Below are positions 29,872 through 37,414 of a DNA stretch of 37,797 nt, one piece after another (the stretch's first letter is position 1; every line of letters starts with the position of its first letter). Source of the DNA: Palsa-892 sp035555855 (lineage in GTDB: Bacteria; Pseudomonadota; Alphaproteobacteria; Rhizobiales; Xanthobacteraceae); NCBI GenBank assembly GCA_035555855.1, contig DATMGD010000079.1, positions 1-37,797 on the forward strand, read 5' to 3'. The notes under the pieces are model-generated. The model made no database searches, was not told the DNA's origin, and saw only the letters and a list, made by a program, of their open reading frames with translations. A program made the translations under genes and the position numbers.

Positions 29872-30013
29872 CGCCGCAGCTCCGGCCGCTGTGGACAAGC
29901 CGATTCGGCAGCCGCCCCCAGACATGCGAAATTGTGCTTTAGGCGCAGCTGCGGTGCGATTCGCTCACCGAACCGCCGTCCGTGCCAGCAGATGGCAACC
30001 CAAGGGGGCATTT

Positions 30014-30241
30014 ATGGCCAAGGCAGCAAAGCGTAAAAGCAGTAGCGGCAGCCGCAAGTCGGCTGTTCTGATTCATACCAACGCACCGCATTCGACCACG
30101 CTGATCATTTCGGTGATCGTCTTCGTGCTCGGCATACTCGGTGCGATCGTCATGATCCCGGTGCTCTCGGCATTGAGCTTCTGGCTCGCGCTCGTCGGCT
30201 ACCTGATCCTGCTCGCGGGCTGCCTGATGAAGGGCATGTAA
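30014..30241 (+). CDS. Small two-helix membrane protein
   Basis: The 75-residue protein has a Lys/Ser-rich start (MAKAAKRKSSSGSRKSA), then two membrane segments (LIISVIVFVLGILGAIVMI and LSFWLALVGYLILLAGCLM). The basic N-terminus should stay in the cytoplasm. ATG 30014 has AAGGGGG 5 bases upstream, a good start. The function is unknown; small proteins of this shape are common and little studied. A terminator follows at 30284-30313. Confidence 0.8.
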   Translation: MAKAAKRKSSSGSRKSAVLIHTNAPHSTTLIISVIVFVLGILGAIVMIPVLSALSFWLALVGYLILLAGCLMKGM

Positions 30242-30283
30242 CCGCAAACGGACCGCAAGCACGGCCGCACGAAATACGTCTGC

Positions 30284-30313
30284 AAAAACCCCTCGCCTCG
30301 CGAGGGGTTTTTT
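30284..30313 (+). terminator. Terminator before uvrB
   Basis: AAAAACCCCTCG / CGAGGGGTTTTTT: stem CCCCTCG (30289-30295) with CGAGGGG (30301-30307), a 5-base loop, A5 before and T6 after. It ends the small membrane protein transcript and isolates uvrB, whose promoter must lie between 30314 and 30384. Confidence 0.9.
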
Positions 30314-30384
30314 GTTGGCATGACGTGTAAAGACGCGCGGTTTTTGCCGCTTCCATCCGGCGGCGAAATGCCCATATTGGACCC

Positions 30385-32811
30385 ATGCCGAAAAAGCAGC
30401 CGAAGCCTTATCGCACCGCGCGTGGCGTCAATCAGGGAATGGCCGAGCGTCCGCAGCGGCTCTATGAGCCGACGCCTGCGGTCGAGACCGACCCGGAACT
30501 CGCCAAGACGCTCGGCTTCAAGGTCGAACCGGCCGAGGATTTTGTGCCGTCGATGGGCTCGACGGCCTCCGCCGACGCGCTCAAGGAACTGCTCGAAAGC
30601 GGCCGGCCCGAATTCAGGAACCTGACCTTCGTGCCGCATCGCCCGGAGCGGCCGGAGAAATCCGAAGGCGGCAAGAAGTTCAAGCTCGTCTCGCCCTATT
30701 CGCCCAAAGGCGACCAGCCGCAGGCCATCGAGGAACTGGTAAAGGGGGCAAACTCCGGCGAGCAGACGCAGGTGCTGCTCGGCGTCACGGGTTCGGGCAA
30801 GACCTATACGATGGCGCAGGTGATCGAGCGCACCCAGCGCCCGGCGCTCATCCTTGCGCCGAACAAGACGCTCGCCGCCCAGCTTTACGGCGAGTTCAAG
30901 AGCTTCTTTCCCGACAACGCCGTCGAGTATTTCGTCTCGTACTACGACTACTATCAGCCGGAAGCCTACGTCCCGCGCACCGACACCTACATCGAGAAAG
31001 ATTCGGCGATCAACGAGCAGATCGACCGCATGCGCCACGCCGCAACGCGCGCGCTCCTGGAGCGCGACGACGTCATCATCGTCGCGTCGGTTTCCTGCAT
31101 CTACGGCATCGGCTCGGTCGAGACATATTCGGCGATGACCTTCGAGATCGCCAAGGGCGGCCGCATGAGCCAGCGTTCCTTGATCGCCGATCTCGTCGCT
31201 TTGCAATACACCCGCACCGACATGGATTTTCACCGCGGCACATTTCGCGTGCGCGGCGACGTCATCGAAATCTTTCCGGCGCACTACGAGGATCGCGCCT
31301 GGCGCGTTTCGCTGTTCGGCGACGAGATCGAGGCGATCCACGAATTCGATCCGCTCACCGGCGAGAAGTTCGACGATCTCGAGTCGGTGAAGATCTACGC
31401 CAACTCGCACTACGTCACGCCGAAGCCGACGCTGCATCAGGCGATCAACGGCATCAAACAGGAGCTGAAGCTCCGCCTCGATCAGCTCAACCGCGCCAAT
31501 CGCCTCCTGGAAGCCCAGCGCCTCGAACAGCGCACGATGTTCGATCTCGAAATGCTGGCGGCCTCCGGCGTTTGCGCCGGCATCGAAAACTATTCGCGCT
31601 ATCTCACCGGCAGGAAGCCCGGCGAGCCGCCGCCGACACTGTTCGAATATCTCCCGGATAACGCCATCATCTTTCTGGATGAAAGCCATGTCACCGTGCC
31701 GCAGATCGGCGCGATGTATAAAGGCGACTTCCGCCGTAAGGCGACGCTCGCCGAATACGGCTTCCGCCTGCCCTCGTGCCTCGACAACCGGCCGCTCCGC
31801 TTCGAGGAATGGGACGCCATGCGCCCGCAAACCGTGGCCGTTTCCGCGACGCCTGCCGGCTGGGAAATGAACCAGACGCAAGGCGTCTTTACCGAGCAGG
31901 TCATTCGCCCGACCGGCCTAACCGATCCCGAGATCGTCATTCGCCCGGCGCGCACGCAGGTCGACGACCTGATCGGCGAAGTGAAAGCCGTCGCGCAGCA
32001 GGGCTATCGCGCGCTGGTGACGACGCTGACCAAGCGCATGGCCGAGGACCTCACCGAATACCTGCACGAACAGGGCGTGCGCGTGCGCTACATGCACTCC
32101 GACATCGACACGATTGAACGTATCGAAATCATTCGCGATTTGCGGCTCGGCGCCTTCGATTGCCTCGTCGGCATCAACCTCCTGCGCGAAGGTTTGGACA
32201 TTCCCGAATGCGCCCTCGTCGGCATTCTCGATGCGGATAAAGAGGGTTTTCTGCGCTCGGAAACCTCGCTCATCCAGACCATCGGCCGCGCCGCCCGTAA
32301 CGTCGATGGCCGCGTCATTCTCTATGCCGACAAGATGACCGGCTCGATCGAGCGCGCGATGGCCGAGACCAACCGCCGCAAGGAAAAGCAGATCGCCTAC
32401 AACGAGGCCAACGGCATCACGCCCGAAAGCGTCAAGCGCGAGATCGCCGACATTACCAATTCGATGTACGAGCGCGACCGCGTCAACGTCGAGACCGGCT
32501 TTGGCGAAGCGGTCGCGACCTATGGCCATAATTTCCAGGCGGTCATCACCGATCTCGAGGAGCGCATGAAGGAAGCCGCCGGCAACCTCGAATTCGAGGA
32601 AGCCGCGCGTCTGCGCGACGAGGTCAAGCGCCTGCGCGACATCGAAATGGCGGTGATCGACGATCCGACGGCAAAGGTGCCCGCGATCCGCGCCAGCGTG
32701 CCGACGCGCCTCGGCGCGGGCTCGGCGAGCCAGCCGCATTCCACCGGCGGCAAGGCAGGCTCGCGCGGCGGCAAGCCCGGCTCGCGCAGTTTTAAAACGA
32801 ACAGGCGCTGA
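30385..32811 (+). CDS. uvrB: Excinuclease ABC subunit B
   Basis: The 808-residue helicase-like subunit of nucleotide excision repair verifies damage and recruits UvrC. Walker A is GVTGSGKT (133-140). The damage-probing beta hairpin is YYDYYQPEAYVP (187-198), and IFLDESHV is Walker B. The C-terminal UVR motif EERMKEAAGNLEFEEAARLRDEVKRL, which contacts UvrC, ends near residue 755. Compared with about 670 residues in E. coli, there are roughly 95 extra N-terminal residues and a Gly/Ser/Lys-rich tail of about 40. Longer N-termini are usual in alphaproteobacterial UvrB. ATG 30385 is used; ATG 30439 is a possible internal start. Confidence 0.97.
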   Translation: MPKKQPKPYRTARGVNQGMAERPQRLYEPTPAVETDPELAKTLGFKVEPAEDFVPSMGSTASADALKELLESGRPEFRNLTFVPHRPERPEKSEGGKKFKLVSPYSPKGDQPQAIEELVKGANSGEQTQVLLGVTGSGKTYTMAQVIERTQRPALILAPNKTLAAQLYGEFKSFFPDNAVEYFVSYYDYYQPEAYVPRTDTYIEKDSAINEQIDRMRHAATRALLERDDVIIVASVSCIYGIGSVETYSAMTFEIAKGGRMSQRSLIADLVALQYTRTDMDFHRGTFRVRGDVIEIFPAHYEDRAWRVSLFGDEIEAIHEFDPLTGEKFDDLESVKIYANSHYVTPKPTLHQAINGIKQELKLRLDQLNRANRLLEAQRLEQRTMFDLEMLAASGVCAGIENYSRYLTGRKPGEPPPTLFEYLPDNAIIFLDESHVTVPQIGAMYKGDFRRKATLAEYGFRLPSCLDNRPLRFEEWDAMRPQTVAVSATPAGWEMNQTQGVFTEQVIRPTGLTDPEIVIRPARTQVDDLIGEVKAVAQQGYRALVTTLTKRMAEDLTEYLHEQGVRVRYMHSDIDTIERIEIIRDLRLGAFDCLVGINLLREGLDIPECALVGILDADKEGFLRSETSLIQTIGRAARNVDGRVILYADKMTGSIERAMAETNRRKEKQIAYNEANGITPESVKREIADITNSMYERDRVNVETGFGEAVATYGHNFQAVITDLEERMKEAAGNLEFEEAARLRDEVKRLRDIEMAVIDDPTAKVPAIRASVPTRLGAGSASQPHSTGGKAGSRGGKPGSRSFKTNRR

Positions 32812-32830
32812 AGCACCTGCTGCTTGGGCT

Positions 32831-33187
32831 TCAGCCGCCGCGTCGGTTCGACGTATTCTGGATGATGTTCGCGACGTCGCCCTGCTCGCGGATGTTGTGC
32901 GACACCGGATCGGGCTCGATGAAAGCGGGAGCCGGCACGGGTGATGTTCGTGTCGCCGGAGCCTGCATTTCCTCTTTTCGATCATCCGCCGCCTGTTTCA
33001 TCCGCAGCGCACGGCGCATTCCTTCCGCCGTCGTGCGTTTGCGGCGCACGGCTTTCTTCTTACGGCTCGCGGTTTTGCGCTTCGCCTTGCTCTTCGCTGT
33101 TTTATTTCTCGCCTTGACCCGTTTTTTGCTTCGCTTTGCTTTTGTCTTTTTCAGCCGCCCCGCGGGACGCTTCCTCGCTTTTGCCAT
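32831..33187 (-). CDS. Lys/Arg-rich small protein with a conserved-looking C-terminal motif
   Basis: In this 118-residue protein the first 60 residues are mostly Lys, Arg, Ala and Thr (RPAGRLKKTKAKRSKKR and similar), like histone-H1-type tails. The C-terminal half is different: PVPAPAFIEPDPVSHNIREQ then GDVANIIQNTSNRR. From memory, an EPDPxSHNxREQGDxANIxQNT segment recurs in small Rhizobiales proteins of unknown role. The basic part would be expected to bind nucleic acid; this is inference. It is convergent with uvrB, 19 bases apart, and lies just left of a palindromic repeat. Confidence 0.7.
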   Translation of the reverse strand: MAKARKRPAGRLKKTKAKRSKKRVKARNKTAKSKAKRKTASRKKKAVRRKRTTAEGMRRALRMKQAADDRKEEMQAPATRTSPVPAPAFIEPDPVSHNIREQGDVANIIQNTSNRRGG

Positions 33188-33202
33188 CGCTGTCCTCTTT
33201 TC

Positions 33203-33256
33203 AGAGCGTTTTCGAGCGAAGCGGGTACCGGTTCGCGTGAAGAAAACGCTACAGAT
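33203..33256 (+). repeat. Interspersed palindromic repeat, copy 2
   Basis: AGAGCGTTTTCGAGCGAA, GCGGGTACCGG and TTCGCGTGAAGAAAACGC: outer arms GCGTTTTC / GAAAACGC and inner arms GCGAA / TTCGC are perfect. It lies between two minus-strand genes and ends 1 base before the stop codon of the gene at 33258. Confidence 0.88.
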
Positions 33257-33257
33257 T

Positions 33258-33467
33258 TTAAGTGGGTTTATGCTGCTTGCCGCTTTTGTCCTTCGCGAGC
33301 TTGGCGCGCAGGATGCGGATGCGCATTTCCGCGCCTTCCGCCGAAAGATGCGGATGATAGGCCTCCGGCTCGCGGCCGTTTCGCGCCAAATCCTTCAGGG
33401 TGCGCGATTGTTCTTCGCTCATCGAAGCCGGCAAATCGCGGCGTTGCCTGCCTGCCGTGCCCGCCAT
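33258..33467 (-). CDS. Small hypothetical protein, DUF3072-like
   Basis: The 69-residue soluble protein has a basic start (MAGTAGRQRRDLPAS), a helix MSEEQSRTLKDLARNGREPE, and a second helix LSAEGAEMRIRILRAKLAK. The S-x-x-Q-x-x-x-L-x-x-L-A..A-x-x-x-I-x-x-L pattern resembles DUF3072, a short family of unknown function, but the match is approximate. ATG 33467 has an excellent AGGAGGAG before it, so the longer frame to 33563 is rejected. It is divergent from the lipoprotein gene at 33500. Confidence 0.65.
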   Translation of the reverse strand: MAGTAGRQRRDLPASMSEEQSRTLKDLARNGREPEAYHPHLSAEGAEMRIRILRAKLAKDKSGKQHKPT

Positions 33468-33499
33468 ACACTCCTCCTGCGACATCTCGGAGACAACGC

Positions 33500-33772
33500 T
33501 TGCCAGATCGCTCCGTTCCACCCGCCCTGTTGCTGCGCGCCCTGTTTTGCGCCGGGCTCGCATGGGTGCCGCTCGGCTGCATGCAGACCACGAACAGCGC
33601 CGCCACCGCGGCGGCCACCGACGCCAGCGCGCCGAAATCCGAGGAAGACCTCAAGACGCAGTGCTGGATGAAGCAGGAAGGCAGCAAGAACGTGAACAAC
33701 ATCGACGCCAAGATCGCGGCGGTCGATAAATGCATCGCCGACGGCAAGAAGAACCTGCCGCCCGCCGGCTGA
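33500..33772 (+). CDS. Small lipoprotein, first of a tandem pair
   Basis: The 90-residue protein has a signal peptide with lipobox PLGC (Cys27), so it should be lipidated and anchored in the envelope. The mature part has an Ala/Thr linker, then QCWMKQEGSKNVNNIDAKIA, AAVDKC and LPPAG. This C-terminal block is shared with the next gene. Start TTG 33500 has GGAG 7 bases upstream. No family recognised. The two Cys of the block (QCWM, VDKC) may form a disulfide. Confidence 0.7.
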   Translation: MPDRSVPPALLLRALFCAGLAWVPLGCMQTTNSAATAAATDASAPKSEEDLKTQCWMKQEGSKNVNNIDAKIAAVDKCIADGKKNLPPAG

Positions 33773-33897
33773 GTGCGCCGAAACGCCGCAATTTCGGCCT
33801 GTTATTCGTACAATCTTTCGCTTTCGGCGGATTCGCTTCGCACGCCCGATGTGCTAGCAACCGCCCGTTCAAAACAGCTTTTCTGGAGCGACAAGCG

Positions 33898-34203
33898 ATG
33901 TCGATGCGTTCTGCCATTGCGGGAACGATCATGGCCGTGAGCCTGTCCGTCTGGCTTGCCGGCTGTGTCACCGAAGGCAGCGACGGCCCGGTCGTGCGCG
34001 CCACCGGCGATCAGCGCCAGGCCGCGATCGACAGCTTGACCGGCGACGCGCCGCCTTCTTCCATCGAGATGGCGCGCGGCCAGTGCTGGATGGAGCAGGA
34101 AAAGAAGAGGAACGTGAACGATCTCGACGCCAAGATCGCGGCGGTCGACGCCTGCGTCGAGGCCAAGCGCAAGAAATATCCCAACCTGCCGCCCGCCGGC
34201 TGA
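33898..34203 (+). CDS. Small lipoprotein, second of a tandem pair
   Basis: The 101-residue protein has a signal peptide with lipobox LAGC (Cys23). The C-terminal block QCWMEQEKKRNVNDLDAKIA, AAVDAC and NLPPAG is nearly the same as in the gene 125 bases upstream, and even the DNA is almost identical there (for example AACCTGCCGCCCGCCGGCTGA in both). Signal peptides and linkers differ. ATG 33898 has GGAG 9 bases upstream. This is a tandem duplication with divergence in the N-terminal part. Role unknown. Confidence 0.78.
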   Translation: MSMRSAIAGTIMAVSLSVWLAGCVTEGSDGPVVRATGDQRQAAIDSLTGDAPPSSIEMARGQCWMEQEKKRNVNDLDAKIAAVDACVEAKRKKYPNLPPAG

Positions 34204-34259
34204 GCGCGGCCCGCGCTTTAACTTCTTGAACTCCCTGCCGCCGCATGCGTTGATCGCGC

Positions 34260-34730
34260 ATGCCCCGTGTCGTCGGCATCGACCACCTCGTGCTGCGCGT
34301 CAGCGACCTCAAGCGCTCGCGCGCCTTCTACGCCTACGTCCTGGAATTTCTCGGCTTCAAGCTGCTCGACGAATACGAGGACATGGTCGGCTGGACCAAC
34401 GGCAAGACGCGGCTATGGATCAACCGCGCCGACGCCGAGGGAAAAAGGCATCCCTACCGCTTCGGCAATATCGGTTTTCACCATTACGCCTTCGAGCTTG
34501 AAAGCCGCGCCGATGTCGATGCGCTCGAACGGCACCTCAAGAAAAAGAACATCACCATCGTCGACCCGGCCGCCGAATATTACGACGGCTACTACGCTGT
34601 GTTCTTTCTCGACCCCGACGGCATGAAGCTCGAGGGTATGAAATACGGCGATGTCAAAACGCGCGCGGCGAAAGGCCGCAAGTCTCCCCGTAACAAGTCT
34701 CCCCGTAAAAAGCCTGCCCGCAAAGGCTGA
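34260..34730 (+). CDS. VOC family (glyoxalase/bleomycin-resistance fold) protein
   Basis: The 156-residue cytoplasmic protein has paired VOC beta-alpha modules: GIDHLVLRVSDLKRSRAFY at the start, FHHYAFELES in the middle and AVFFLDPDGMKLEGM near residue 120. His9, His65 and Glu125-type positions could bind a metal. The last 25 residues form a basic tail with a repeated SPRNKSPRKKP pattern, unusual for the family. The reaction is unknown. The stop codon abuts, without a gap, the stop of the microprotein on the opposite strand. Confidence 0.88.
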   Translation: MPRVVGIDHLVLRVSDLKRSRAFYAYVLEFLGFKLLDEYEDMVGWTNGKTRLWINRADAEGKRHPYRFGNIGFHHYAFELESRADVDALERHLKKKNITIVDPAAEYYDGYYAVFFLDPDGMKLEGMKYGDVKTRAAKGRKSPRNKSPRKKPARKG

Positions 34731-34814
34731 TCAGCTGAACGCGATCACCAGAATGAACAGCAGGCTCAAGGTGAAACCAAGCAGCGCCGCATAGTCCTGC
34801 ATGTAGATTCGCAT
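34731..34814 (-). CDS. 27-residue single-helix membrane microprotein
   Basis: The frame encodes MRIYMQDYAALLGFTLSL then LFILVIAFS. A short charged start is followed by one hydrophobic segment long enough to cross the membrane. An AGGAG Shine-Dalgarno sits 7 bases before the ATG, which makes translation likely. The gene is tail-to-tail with the VOC gene with no intervening base. It is similar in shape to KdpF/CydX-type small subunits, but no partner genes are nearby, so no function is offered. Confidence 0.6.
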   Translation of the reverse strand: MRIYMQDYAALLGFTLSLLFILVIAFS

Positions 34815-35043
34815 GGCTAAGCTCCTGGTTCGTCTCTGCCGACATGGTTAAGCCGGTTCCCTCGTTTTGGTTCCCTGTCATTTCGGCCTCATCGACATCG
34901 TTTTTACCCCGCGCTAACCTTGCCCCGCGGCACGACGGCGCACGGAATCGGGCCAGAAATTCCGGCGCAGGAGCAGGGTGTGGAAAGTGCATAGCGGTTT
35001 TCCGCCCGCACCCCGCTCCAGGACAGGGACAGGGAGTACCGCC

Positions 35044-35607
35044 GTGAAAAAATCCGCGAACAAGTTCGCCTTCGTGGCGCTGGCCGTGCTCGGCACCGGC
35101 GCGCTCGTTTTGGCCTCGACCCCGCTCGACGCCAAAGGCGGCGGTGGCGGCGGTCATGGTGGCGGCGCTTCGATGCGCGGCATGGCCCGCGCTTCGTTCC
35201 GGCCCGCCCCGCGCCCGAACATCGGCCCGCTTTCGCAGCGCGGCTACCCGATCGCGCGCAACATCGGCCCGCTCTCCGGCCGCTATCTTGCGGGCCGTCA
35301 CGGCGGCCACCATCCCGGTCATGGCCACCGCTGGGGCAACCGTTCCCATTACGGCTACGGCTATCTCGCCTACGGCGCTTACGGCTACGGCGATTACGGC
35401 TTCAGCGACTACGGCTATAGCGATTATGGCTACAGCGACTACGGCCTGCCCGCCGAGATCGCCGCCGACATTCCGCGCCCGGCGCCGCACAAGGTCGAGC
35501 CGGTGATCCGCACCGTCGAGAACAGCAAGAGCGTCTGCGCCTCCGAGAACGTCAAGGTACCGGGCTCGAGCGGCGGCGAAGCGACGGTGACGATCCTGCG
35601 CTGCTGA
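35044..35607 (+). CDS. Secreted Gly/Tyr/His-rich repeat protein
   Basis: The 187-residue protein has a signal peptide (KFAFVALAVLGTGALVLA, cut near STPLDA), a Gly/His-rich stretch (KGGGGGGHGGGAS), and short internal repeats: NIGPLS occurs twice, and a Tyr-Gly-Asp/Ser run (YGDYGFSDYGYSDYG) spans about 25 residues. The C-terminus is ordinary sequence with a Cys pair (KSVCASENVKVPG, TILRC) and is probably the folded part. GTG 35044 has GGGAG 7 bases upstream. Proteins of this composition are common in Rhizobiales and uncharacterised. Confidence 0.78.
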   Translation: MKKSANKFAFVALAVLGTGALVLASTPLDAKGGGGGGHGGGASMRGMARASFRPAPRPNIGPLSQRGYPIARNIGPLSGRYLAGRHGGHHPGHGHRWGNRSHYGYGYLAYGAYGYGDYGFSDYGYSDYGYSDYGLPAEIAADIPRPAPHKVEPVIRTVENSKSVCASENVKVPGSSGGEATVTILRC

Positions 35608-35622
35608 CCGTCCGGCGAATAG

Positions 35623-36102
35623 CTAGCGAAGATACTGACTGACGCGGCCGTAGAACTCGTCGGCGGCCGCCGCCGTCTGCTCGACGACGGTTTTGAACGA
35701 GGCGACATCGACGCCCGGCGGAATATCGGCGCGCGCGAAAAGATCGCCGTCGCCGTCAAAACCGAATTTGACGTAATCGAAATCGGCATTGGCCTTCAGG
35801 ATCGCCGCCGTAAGGCTCGCGCGGTTGCGCGGCAGCTGATCGCGCGGCACCGGATTGACGCGCGCGGTGATGACGCCGTCTTTATCCTTCTCGGCCGCCG
35901 CTACCACGAGCTTGAATTTCGGCAGCCGCTTGCCGGTGAAATCGAGCGTCCAGATACCGTCTTTCACTTTCGCCGCAGACTTGTAGTCGCTCGCCTTCAA
36001 CAGCGTCTCCAGCTTTGCCGCCGCGTTGGAATCCGCATGCGACCGACCGGACGCAAAACCCAGCGCCATAACCATCACGGCGAGAAGCGAGCGGCGATTC
36101 AT
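35623..36102 (-). CDS. Secreted YbjN-like protein
   Basis: The 159-residue protein has a signal peptide (MNRRSLLAVMVMALGFASG, cut near SHA-DS). The mature part (KLETLLKASDYKSAAKVKDGIWTLDFTG, DFDYVKFGFDGDGDLFARADIPPGVDV, FKTVVEQTAAAADEFY) follows the alpha-beta pattern of the YbjN / type III chaperone-like fold. The role is unknown. It is convergent with the Gly/Tyr-rich gene, 15 bases apart. The family link is a pattern judgement. Confidence 0.72.
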   Translation of the reverse strand: MNRRSLLAVMVMALGFASGRSHADSNAAAKLETLLKASDYKSAAKVKDGIWTLDFTGKRLPKFKLVVAAAEKDKDGVITARVNPVPRDQLPRNRASLTAAILKANADFDYVKFGFDGDGDLFARADIPPGVDVASFKTVVEQTAAAADEFYGRVSQYLR

Positions 36103-36152
36103 GCGAGCCTCCTGTTTCGTGTCTCGTTTCGTGTCTTGCGGCGAGCATACAC

Positions 36153-36187
36153 AAAAAAACGCCCCCTCCCTTGCGGGAGAGGGCGTT
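36153..36187 (-). terminator. Terminator of the glycine-zipper membrane protein gene
   Basis: Hairpin AACGCCCCCTCCC / GGGAGAGGGCGTT (one mismatch, 4-base loop) followed on the minus strand by seven T (36159-36153). It lies 19 bases after the stop at 36206. Confidence 0.9.
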
Positions 36188-36205
36188 GACGTAACCGAGG
36201 CGAAA

Positions 36206-36499
36206 TTACTTCGCCATCATGTTCTTGAGCACGCCGACGATGACCATCAGGACCGCGCCGCCGATGCCGCCGCCGGCGACTTGGCCGATGATCGCGCCGA
36301 TATCCATGCTGCTCGCCTGCTGCGCGAGCGCCGGCACCAGCGCCGAGAGAATCTGGCCGCCGATACCGCCGCCGACGATGCCCGCGATCGAATTACCGAG
36401 GGTTCCGAGGTTGTAATCCTTCATTGCCGCGCCGGCGACATTGCCGCCGACGGCACCCGAGATCAGTTGGATAATCAGAGCGATCATCGCACCCGACAT
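36206..36499 (-). CDS. Glycine-zipper small membrane protein
   Basis: The 97-residue protein has three hydrophobic segments, each rich in Gly/Ala small-residue patterns: ISGAVGGNVAGAAM, IAGIVGGGIGGQIL and GQVAGGGIGGAVLMVIVGVL. Such G-x-x-x-G packing is typical of oligomerising membrane helices. ATG 36499 follows AAGGAG. The longer frame from 36553 is rejected for lack of a ribosome binding site. No family recognised; a strong terminator follows. Confidence 0.75.
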   Translation of the reverse strand: MSGAMIALIIQLISGAVGGNVAGAAMKDYNLGTLGNSIAGIVGGGIGGQILSALVPALAQQASSMDIGAIIGQVAGGGIGGAVLMVIVGVLKNMMAK

Positions 36500-36708
36500 G
36501 AAGTCTCTCCTTGTCCTCGTGGAATTGCCATCATCGCCGCGCCGAGGGGCCACCGCGGCAATGCCGAATCGATTCTAGCGGTTTCAGAGCACCGGCAAAA
36601 CCGCGCGCAATAGGCCGTGATCCGGTCACAACCGGACGATTACCAAGCTGCACCGTGGCTGATTAGGCCGCGCGCATGAAGGAGGCGTGAAGGAGAAATG
36701 ACGCCGGT

Positions 36709-37281
36709 TCAGCGCGCCGCGAGGTTGCGATGGCCGACGAGATAGGCGCCGCCGAGCGTGAGCAGCACGCCGATCGTGCTGTAGACCAGCGTGCTCGCCA
36801 GATAATACGGGAAATACTGGACGACGCGGCGCGCGAATTCGGCAGCGCCCATCGAAGTCGAGAAGCCGCCGCCGAAATAATAGCCGATGTTCGAGAGCAC
36901 GAAGAAGACGGCGGTTCCGGCGACGCAGGCGAGCGCCAGTTTGCCGAAGCCGGCGACACCCGGCGTGAAGTCGTTGCGCAGCACGCGCGCCGCATACCAC
37001 AGCGCCGCATAGGCCGGGATCATCATGATGTAGCCGAAGGTAACGCAAACCGGATCGACGCCGACGACGCTGATCGCGGCAAAGTCGAGCCCGCAGGCCT
37101 GGGCCAAGAACGCGACAAGCCACAGCGGATTGGAAATCAGGAGGCCGGCAAGAAAGAAGATCGCCGTCGATGCGTCCGGCACGACCCGGCTCAGGCCAAA
37201 ATGCTCGATCCGCGTAACCGCCATCGCGACGGTGAGCAGAACAATAACCAGGCGTTCCTTGCGGGCATCGAGAGCGAACAT
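36709..37281 (-). CDS. Multi-pass membrane protein of unknown function
   Basis: The 190-residue protein has five or six hydrophobic segments. Motifs include HFGLSRVVPDASTAIFFLAG, CVTFGYIMMIPAYAALWYAAR and SNIGYYFGGGF. The S/PDAS..LAG and PAYAALW features resemble a family of small membrane proteins (I recall DUF6580-like or ECF-S-like) sometimes found with cobalt or cobalamin genes. No such genes or cobalamin riboswitch are seen here, so I make no functional claim. ATG 37281 has GGAGG 5 bases upstream and is preferred to the frame start at 37296. Confidence 0.72.
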   Translation of the reverse strand: MFALDARKERLVIVLLTVAMAVTRIEHFGLSRVVPDASTAIFFLAGLLISNPLWLVAFLAQACGLDFAAISVVGVDPVCVTFGYIMMIPAYAALWYAARVLRNDFTPGVAGFGKLALACVAGTAVFFVLSNIGYYFGGGFSTSMGAAEFARRVVQYFPYYLASTLVYSTIGVLLTLGGAYLVGHRNLAAR

Positions 37282-37378
37282 TGAGACCTCCGGCAAATCG
37301 CCTGAGCAGCAAATCGCTCAAGCGGAATGCCCGGAAACTAGTGACCCGCGCGGCGCGAGGCAACCGGAAAGAAAAAGA

Positions 37379-37414
37379 ATAAGGCACGAAAGACACATAA
37401 GGCACGAAAGACAC
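37379..37414. repeat. Perfect 18-bp tandem repeat, two units
   Basis: ATAAGGCACGAAAGACAC occurs twice head to tail (37379-37396 and 37397-37414) in the gap between two divergent genes. It could be a protein-binding direct repeat or simple slippage. Confidence 0.8.

Noticed and set aside
30199..31881. 560-codon open frame on the minus strand inside uvrB, and similar long frames at 26076-27365, 22342-23853, 20056-21174, 17872-19260 and 11908-12954
   Set aside because: They lie opposite well-identified genes in GC-rich DNA, where third-position bias keeps an antisense frame open. Their translations are Arg/Asp/His-rich with no recognisable domains.
32838..32855. GGTTCGAC-like bases resembling a tRNA T-arm
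   Set aside because: No acceptor, D or anticodon arms can be drawn around it. No tRNA was found in the window.
34850..34900. GGAAC motifs on the minus strand as an EcfG stress promoter
   Set aside because: No CGTT box lies at 16-17 bases from either GGAAC, and the nearest candidates are mismatched.
36621..36636. TCCGGT/ACCGGA inverted repeat as a terminator
   Set aside because: The 6-bp stem has no T tract on either strand and stands between genes whose ends are elsewhere; reported here only as noticed.
36698..36745. 15-codon plus-strand frame preceded by AAGGAG
   Set aside because: The spacing to the ATG is too short and it overlaps the end of the well-supported membrane protein gene.
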